Below, piece by piece: positions 59,870-64,000 of a stretch of 64,000 bases of DNA (position 1 is the stretch's first letter; the number at the start of each line of letters is the position of its first letter). Made by a program: the position numbers and the translations under genes. Under the pieces are notes generated by a model. That model was not told where the DNA came from, searched no databases, and saw nothing but the letters and a program-made list of their open reading frames with translations. The DNA lies in assembly GCF_900110075.1 (NCBI RefSeq), contig NZ_FOCJ01000005.1:124001-188000 (forward strand). Direction: 5' to 3'. This DNA is from Paenibacillus sp. OV219. GTDB taxonomy: Bacteria; Bacillota; Bacilli; Paenibacillales; Paenibacillaceae.

Positions 59870-60922
59870 CGCTAGCGGAATGATTAACCCAAACGTAATT
59901 GCATAGAGCGGCCAAATCTCCGTAGCGAACACTCTGAAGTAAACGATGTTTGGATAGACAACGATGGATAACACGACTAATACAATAGCTAATGGAACGA
60001 TTAGAGGACGAGCGGTACGCAATTGAAACAACTGCGCCATGCCATGCACTGAAGCATGAAAGCAGATCGCCAGCTTGAAGAAGATCGTCAGAAACCAAAT
60101 GATCGCCACAATAACCTCGATCCGCTGAAGAAACTCCCCAACTTGAATCTTCTTAGCAAGGGTATAGCTTGGGAAGGTATGTCTAGCTGTGAAGTCCCAC
60201 CCGAGTATGAACACGCAAAATATCGTTACGATAATGATGACGAGCCCTCCGATAAAGCTGCCTTTGGCGAAAGCCGCCCCATACCCCTTGGATTTGTTGA
60301 GGTGAGGAAAAATCATTAGGAAGACGACAAGCTCCATATAAGGGATACTAAGGACAGATAGGCTGCCATGTATAATTCCTTTCACGCCAGATTCGAACAT
60401 AGGCTGAATGCGGTCGAATTCGATTTGAGGAACGAGGAAGACGACTAGCACGGTGAGCAGCAAGGCAACCCATGGCAGGAATATCTCCGCCGAACGTGCG
60501 ATCACTTCGATACCCAGGCTTACACCCATTACAACTGCGAGCACGAATAGGGCATGCACGACCTGAATCGGTGTCTCTGGCATAACGATGGTCGTAATAA
60601 AGTCGCCTACATTTCTTAGTACCAATGCAGACAATATTAAAAAATAGGTAAGAAAGAGTAAGCCTATCCCCTTACCTAACCACCGTCCCAGAATAGTCTC
60701 TGTAAACTGCATCAGCGATTGACCAGGGTATCGGTAGCCAAGGGCGACGTAGATAAACAAAGATAGCATGCCTTCTGCGACACCAACTATCGCGGCAATC
60801 CATCCGTCCTGTTTAGCGATGGACGTCAATGCGGAAGGTACAATGAGAATCGTGCTGCCCAAACTGAACAGCACCGTCAATATGGACAATTGACGTAGAT
60901 TTATCTTTGCGTTCTCAATCAT
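59834..60922 (-). CDS. gerKB: Spore germination permease subunit B
   Basis: A 362-residue APC-superfamily protein with ten membrane segments, full length, starting MIENAKINLRQLSILTVLF. It forms the central channel-like subunit of the germinant receptor in the spore inner membrane. AAAGGA before the ATG. Last gene of the A-C-D-B operon. Overlaps the convergent membrane protein gene by 36 bp. Confidence 0.9.
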   Translation of the reverse strand: MIENAKINLRQLSILTVLFSLGSTILIVPSALTSIAKQDGWIAAIVGVAEGMLSLFIYVALGYRYPGQSLMQFTETILGRWLGKGIGLLFLTYFLILSALVLRNVGDFITTIVMPETPIQVVHALFVLAVVMGVSLGIEVIARSAEIFLPWVALLLTVLVVFLVPQIEFDRIQPMFESGVKGIIHGSLSVLSIPYMELVVFLMIFPHLNKSKGYGAAFAKGSFIGGLVIIIVTIFCVFILGWDFTARHTFPSYTLAKKIQVGEFLQRIEVIVAIIWFLTIFFKLAICFHASVHGMAQLFQLRTARPLIVPLAIVLVVLSIVVYPNIVYFRVFATEIWPLYAITFGLIIPLALLLVSEIKQRL

Positions 60923-60946
60923 GGATCAAGGTTTCCTTTCGAAATG

Positions 60947-61174
60947 CTAATTGAAGATGGACAGAATGGCTCTGCTCATCGGTTTGTAAAGCGTTGTTAT
61001 CAAGTCTAAAGGATTAGGGATGGGGAAATGCTGATTTTCGGCGATGCTGAGCACGAGCCCAAATGCAAGAGTGACCGCGAACACCCATAGCTCTTTAAAC
61101 TGCTTGGCCCGTCTCAATTTCGGATATTCATAGCTAACAGCACCTGCCGCAACGAGAAACGCGATCCACAGCAA
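60947..61174 (-). CDS. Two-segment germinant receptor D subunit
   Basis: A 75-residue protein with two membrane segments (MLWIAFLVAAGAVSYEYP and LWVFAVTLAFGLVLSIAE). Small two-segment D proteins coded within ger operons are known to modulate germination in Bacillus. The TTG at 61174 has GGAGG, lying in the last codons of gerKC, nine bases upstream and was preferred to the TTG at 61198. Position between gerKC and gerKB supports the role. Confidence 0.7.
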   Translation of the reverse strand: MLWIAFLVAAGAVSYEYPKLRRAKQFKELWVFAVTLAFGLVLSIAENQHFPIPNPLDLITTLYKPMSRAILSIFN

Positions 61175-61178
61175 CTCA

Positions 61179-62393
61179 TTATTCCTCCATTCGCTCAAGG
61201 AACGATTCTACAATCGAACCGGTACGGCGGATTTTCGCATAAACCCTCACATGTACGGTCATCTTCGCGAACTCCTCCTCCCAGTGATCCTTCATACGAT
61301 TCCACGCTTTGTAATTCGCGCGATGGATAGCAGTTCCGAAGCCGAAGACATCCGATTTGTAATACTTCGCTCGCTTCACGGAATCCTCTATCGTCGACTT
61401 AACTTCATCTCCTAATTCTTTCTCCAGTAGAGCTATCGCTTTATTCTCGCCCATTCTCATGTCACACTCTACTTCTCCAACATTCCCTTCCACCCGGACG
61501 TCAACTTGTACCTCAGGTTGCCCATTCACAAACTTCCCTTTCAGTTTATGGGTCGTATGAATCAACTCGATATTCAAGTTCCCTCCACTCGGACAAGGGA
61601 GACGGACAATCGTGCTTTGAATATTCCCAAGGATGTAGTTGTAGCCTTTACTTTGCTTACTGTTCATCCAACCGACGAGCTTGTCTTTATGAAATATAGC
61701 AAGTCCTTCATACTTCAGCATCGTCTGCGGACTAACCGAATTCAAGTTCCGTTGAGACTGCCCCTGCTGGGTGTCGCCGATAATACGGATTCCTGCTAGC
61801 ACAGGGTCTTTACCTTTATCGACCAAATCATAAATTAACTCATGCAAATCGACCTTAGCCGTTACGCCCCAATTACGCTGAGCAGCTTTGAGTGAGGAGA
61901 ACATTTTATCTGTAGGTATTTTCTCCAGTGGGGTCAATATTCGTAGCACTTCGTTCGCGGTAGCATCTTTAGCTACGATGATGTAGAAATCTGTTCGCAA
62001 TTCATGATCCCGAGAGAGGCTATCCAATACTTTAGCGATGCCATCCCGAGCCAGGCTCTCTCCGATAACGAGTATCCGCAGATGAGAAGCATAGATTTTC
62101 CTAGGAGTCACCGTTGTCAGCTCGCGAATGGATTCGAATATGGTATCTCCTCTCGATTGCTGGACTGTGATAATAGGAGTCCGTCCGCTCCCGCCTTTGG
62201 ATGCAGTTATTTCCGCAGGATTAATGATCTGAACCGAGACACGATAATGATCCTTATTCTTATCAAAGCCAAAAGCTGTCGCAATGGAGATTTCGTTAAG
62301 CTCTTTACGATTCCAGCAGCCGGTTAACGTGACGACCACGGCCAGGAGAAGCGCGCAGAGCAACAATTTACGCATGCTCATAGTAGTTGTCAT
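61179..62393 (-). CDS. gerKC: Spore germination lipoprotein subunit C
   Basis: A 404-residue lipoprotein of the Ger(x)C family: lipobox VVTLTGC (Cys26), then RKELNEISIATAFGFD, ILVIGESLARDGI and IIGDTQQGQ. It is anchored on the outer face of the spore inner membrane. AAGGAG upstream; ATG overlaps the stop of gerKA (ATGA). Confidence 0.92.
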   Translation of the reverse strand: MTTTMSMRKLLLCALLLAVVVTLTGCWNRKELNEISIATAFGFDKNKDHYRVSVQIINPAEITASKGGSGRTPIITVQQSRGDTIFESIRELTTVTPRKIYASHLRILVIGESLARDGIAKVLDSLSRDHELRTDFYIIVAKDATANEVLRILTPLEKIPTDKMFSSLKAAQRNWGVTAKVDLHELIYDLVDKGKDPVLAGIRIIGDTQQGQSQRNLNSVSPQTMLKYEGLAIFHKDKLVGWMNSKQSKGYNYILGNIQSTIVRLPCPSGGNLNIELIHTTHKLKGKFVNGQPEVQVDVRVEGNVGEVECDMRMGENKAIALLEKELGDEVKSTIEDSVKRAKYYKSDVFGFGTAIHRANYKAWNRMKDHWEEEFAKMTVHVRVYAKIRRTGSIVESFLERMEE

Positions 62394-63874
62394 CTCCTCT
62401 CCTTCTGCCGCCCAGGATTATTATGGTTCATTAATCGCGGACGCGTATTTAGCAGCCACTGTGGTAATCGCATCATATTGTCCTTCTGATCTTCCTTGAT
62501 GAACGGTGCGAACGGTGCCAAATAGGGAACGCCAAACGATTGTAGGCTGCTTAAATGAAGCACCATAATAATACTCCCAACGAGTATGCCAAATAGTCCA
62601 AAGGATGCAGCGAGCATCATAAACAAAAACCGGATTATACGAATCGAAATCCCCATGTTGTACGAGGGAATAACGAAATTCGAAATCGCCGTAATTGAGA
62701 CGACGATGACCATTGCCGGTCCCACTAATCCCGCGTCCACTGCAGCTTGACCAATAACAAGTGCCCCTACAATCGACACAGCTTGTCCGACGGTGCGGGG
62801 CATCCTCACCCCGGCCTCCCTTAATATTTCGAAGGTCACTTCCATCAGGAGTGCTTCTATAAAAGCAGGGAACGGTATCCCTTCACGTTGTGCCACGATG
62901 TTGATGAGTAGCGGCGTCGGAATCATTTCTTGATGGAAGGTCGTAATTGCAATGTATGCAGCTGGTCCGAACAAGGCGATAAATAGGCAAACGTATCGCA
63001 GCAATCGAAGCAGAGTGCCGATGTCTGCGCGCTGGTAGTAGTCCTCTGCCGTTTGAATGAAATGAGTAAATAAGGCTGGCACGACCAGTACAAAAGGTGT
63101 TCCATCTACGAGAATAGCCACACGTCCCTCAAGAAGACCACTTGCAACCGTATCTGGACGCTCCGTATTATAGATCGTGGGGAACGGCGTGATTGTTTTG
63201 TCTTGAATGAATTCCTCGATGTAGCCACTCTCCAGAATGGCGTCAGTATCAATACGGTCCAGCCTTGAGCGAACCTCCTCCACAACCTTCTCGTCAACAA
63301 TACCCTGTATGTACATAATCGATACATCCGTGTGCGTCACAGCACCCAATTGCCTAGTTTCCAACCATAGACGAGGATCTTTGATTTTACGACGGATCAA
63401 TGCGGTGTTCGTACGCAATGTTTCGGAGAAGCCTTCCCGCGGTCCTCTCACGACAGATTGGGAAGTAGGCTCAGTGACGCCCCTATCCTTCCACTCATTG
63501 GTCGCAGCTGCGATCCCCTCAGAATAGCCATCCACGAGTACAACCGTTTCACCGGACAGAATGGCATGGCAAAGCGAATCGCAATCCTTCACACTTGAAA
63601 GGTCACCGCTTCTTAGCATGAACGATTGAATCCACTGCAAAGGAGAAGTCACTCCCTCGGGCGGGATAACGGGCTGCGACTCGCCGCAGTTGGCAAGGAG
63701 CGATTCCAACATGTCCTTCACGTTGGCGAGCCCATCTATGTATACGATTGCAGCCGAGTGAGCCTGCAGCTGTGTGATGACCGTGAAGCTGCGAATGACA
63801 AGATCCGTGCTGTTGCCCAGTTCAGTTCTTATCATGTCCAGCGTTGCTTCCAGTTCGGTTTCTAAATGTCTCAT
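62390..63874 (-). CDS. gerKA: Spore germination receptor subunit A
   Basis: A 494-residue GerA-family protein: a cytosolic N-terminal domain (1-280), then five to six membrane segments and a short tail. AILSGETVVLVDG, TLRTNTALIRRKIKDP, GRVAILVDGTPFVLVVP and REGIPFPAFIEALLMEVTFE are conserved. Subunits A, B and C together sense germinants such as amino acids or sugars; the gene order A-C-B is that of gerK in Bacillus subtilis. GGAG upstream of the ATG. Promoter not identified in the remaining 126 bp of the window. Confidence 0.93.
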   Translation of the reverse strand: MRHLETELEATLDMIRTELGNSTDLVIRSFTVITQLQAHSAAIVYIDGLANVKDMLESLLANCGESQPVIPPEGVTSPLQWIQSFMLRSGDLSSVKDCDSLCHAILSGETVVLVDGYSEGIAAATNEWKDRGVTEPTSQSVVRGPREGFSETLRTNTALIRRKIKDPRLWLETRQLGAVTHTDVSIMYIQGIVDEKVVEEVRSRLDRIDTDAILESGYIEEFIQDKTITPFPTIYNTERPDTVASGLLEGRVAILVDGTPFVLVVPALFTHFIQTAEDYYQRADIGTLLRLLRYVCLFIALFGPAAYIAITTFHQEMIPTPLLINIVAQREGIPFPAFIEALLMEVTFEILREAGVRMPRTVGQAVSIVGALVIGQAAVDAGLVGPAMVIVVSITAISNFVIPSYNMGISIRIIRFLFMMLAASFGLFGILVGSIIMVLHLSSLQSFGVPYLAPFAPFIKEDQKDNMMRLPQWLLNTRPRLMNHNNPGRQKERR

Positions 63875-64000
63875 GTCATATGCGCTCCGATATGCTGCGG
63901 TTTAAATGATATATGACCATTATTTCCATAAAGCATGATTTCAATTTTCTGGACGATACTAATCCCTGCAACCTATTCGCAATTATTCTCGTTCAGAGGA

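Noticed and set aside
1-64000. CRISPR arrays, tRNA or rRNA genes, transposases, phage genes
   Set aside because: No regularly spaced repeats, cloverleaf-like sequences, transposase motifs (DDE, HUH, serine or tyrosine recombinase) or phage structural genes were found on reading.
63875-64000. Sigma-G promoter upstream of gerKA
   Set aside because: Expected for a ger operon, but no pair of GAATA-like and CATACTA-like boxes with correct spacing could be found in the 126 bp available.

Overview
The window reads as a chromosomal segment of a low-to-mid GC, endospore-forming Firmicute of the Paenibacillaceae type (Paenibacillus or Cohnella-like). The signs are strong AGGAGG ribosome binding sites, frequent TTG and GTG starts, a menaquinol-type aa3-600 oxidase operon, a complete GerK-type spore germinant receptor operon, a SpoVB-family flippase, a YpeB-like protein, many GNAT and APH-fold orphan enzymes, and several carbohydrate-degradation clusters. 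No tRNA, rRNA, CRISPR array, insertion sequence or prophage was seen. The mosaic is scarred by small deletions that left gene fragments.

Layout. 0-11 kb: an APH-fold kinase, a GH13 alpha-glucosidase, a stand-alone fabF divergent from an MmyB-like regulator with two 14-bp repeats between them, a small operon of P-loop and GNAT enzymes, another APH kinase, and a beta-propeller protein whose promoter carries a perfect Fur box, divergent from a 7-bladed lactonase. 11-24 kb: a zinc-ribbon membrane protein, SpoVB-like flippase, secreted GH76 mannanase, a UxaA-family double-length dehydratase with a sugar isomerase, a heterodimeric ABC exporter followed by a NUDIX fragment, and a possible small RNA. 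24-31 kb: YpeB-like protein, VOC protein, APH kinase, a serine-hydrolase fragment, a second-copy uppS with a HAD phosphatase, an amidase and an unusual carbamoyltransferase. 31-38 kb: a secreted BNR/ricin glycosidase, cytoplasmic GH2 enzyme and dehydrogenase in one operon, divergent from a GntR regulator with its own dehydrogenase. 38.8-43.5 kb: four APH-fold kinases and a metallo-beta-lactamase-fold hydrolase. 43.6-49 kb: a five-gene sugar-acid operon (three SDRs, a sugar isomerase/epimerase and a YjhG/YagF-type dehydratase) under a strong promoter with a cre-like site. 49-54 kb: small enzymes, a YdcZ-type transporter pair with a Crp-type regulator, an rpmG gene, and a junction where a permease and a GerAB-type gene have both lost their 5' ends. 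54-64 kb: qoxABCD, two membrane proteins and the gerKA-KC-D-KB operon.

How it works together. The theme is scavenging of plant and microbial polysaccharides: secreted GH76 and BNR/ricin enzymes release sugars, cytoplasmic GH13 and GH2 enzymes hydrolyse oligosaccharides, and SDR, isomerase and dehydratase enzymes feed oxidised sugars into 2-keto-3-deoxy acids. Respiration (Qox) and sporulation or germination genes close the window. The most unusual features are the double-length UxaA protein whose conserved motifs are split between its two halves, the Fur-controlled propeller gene, the possible lipid-sensing regulator next to fabF, the cluster of seven APH-fold kinases, and the double-truncation junction near 53.24 kb.
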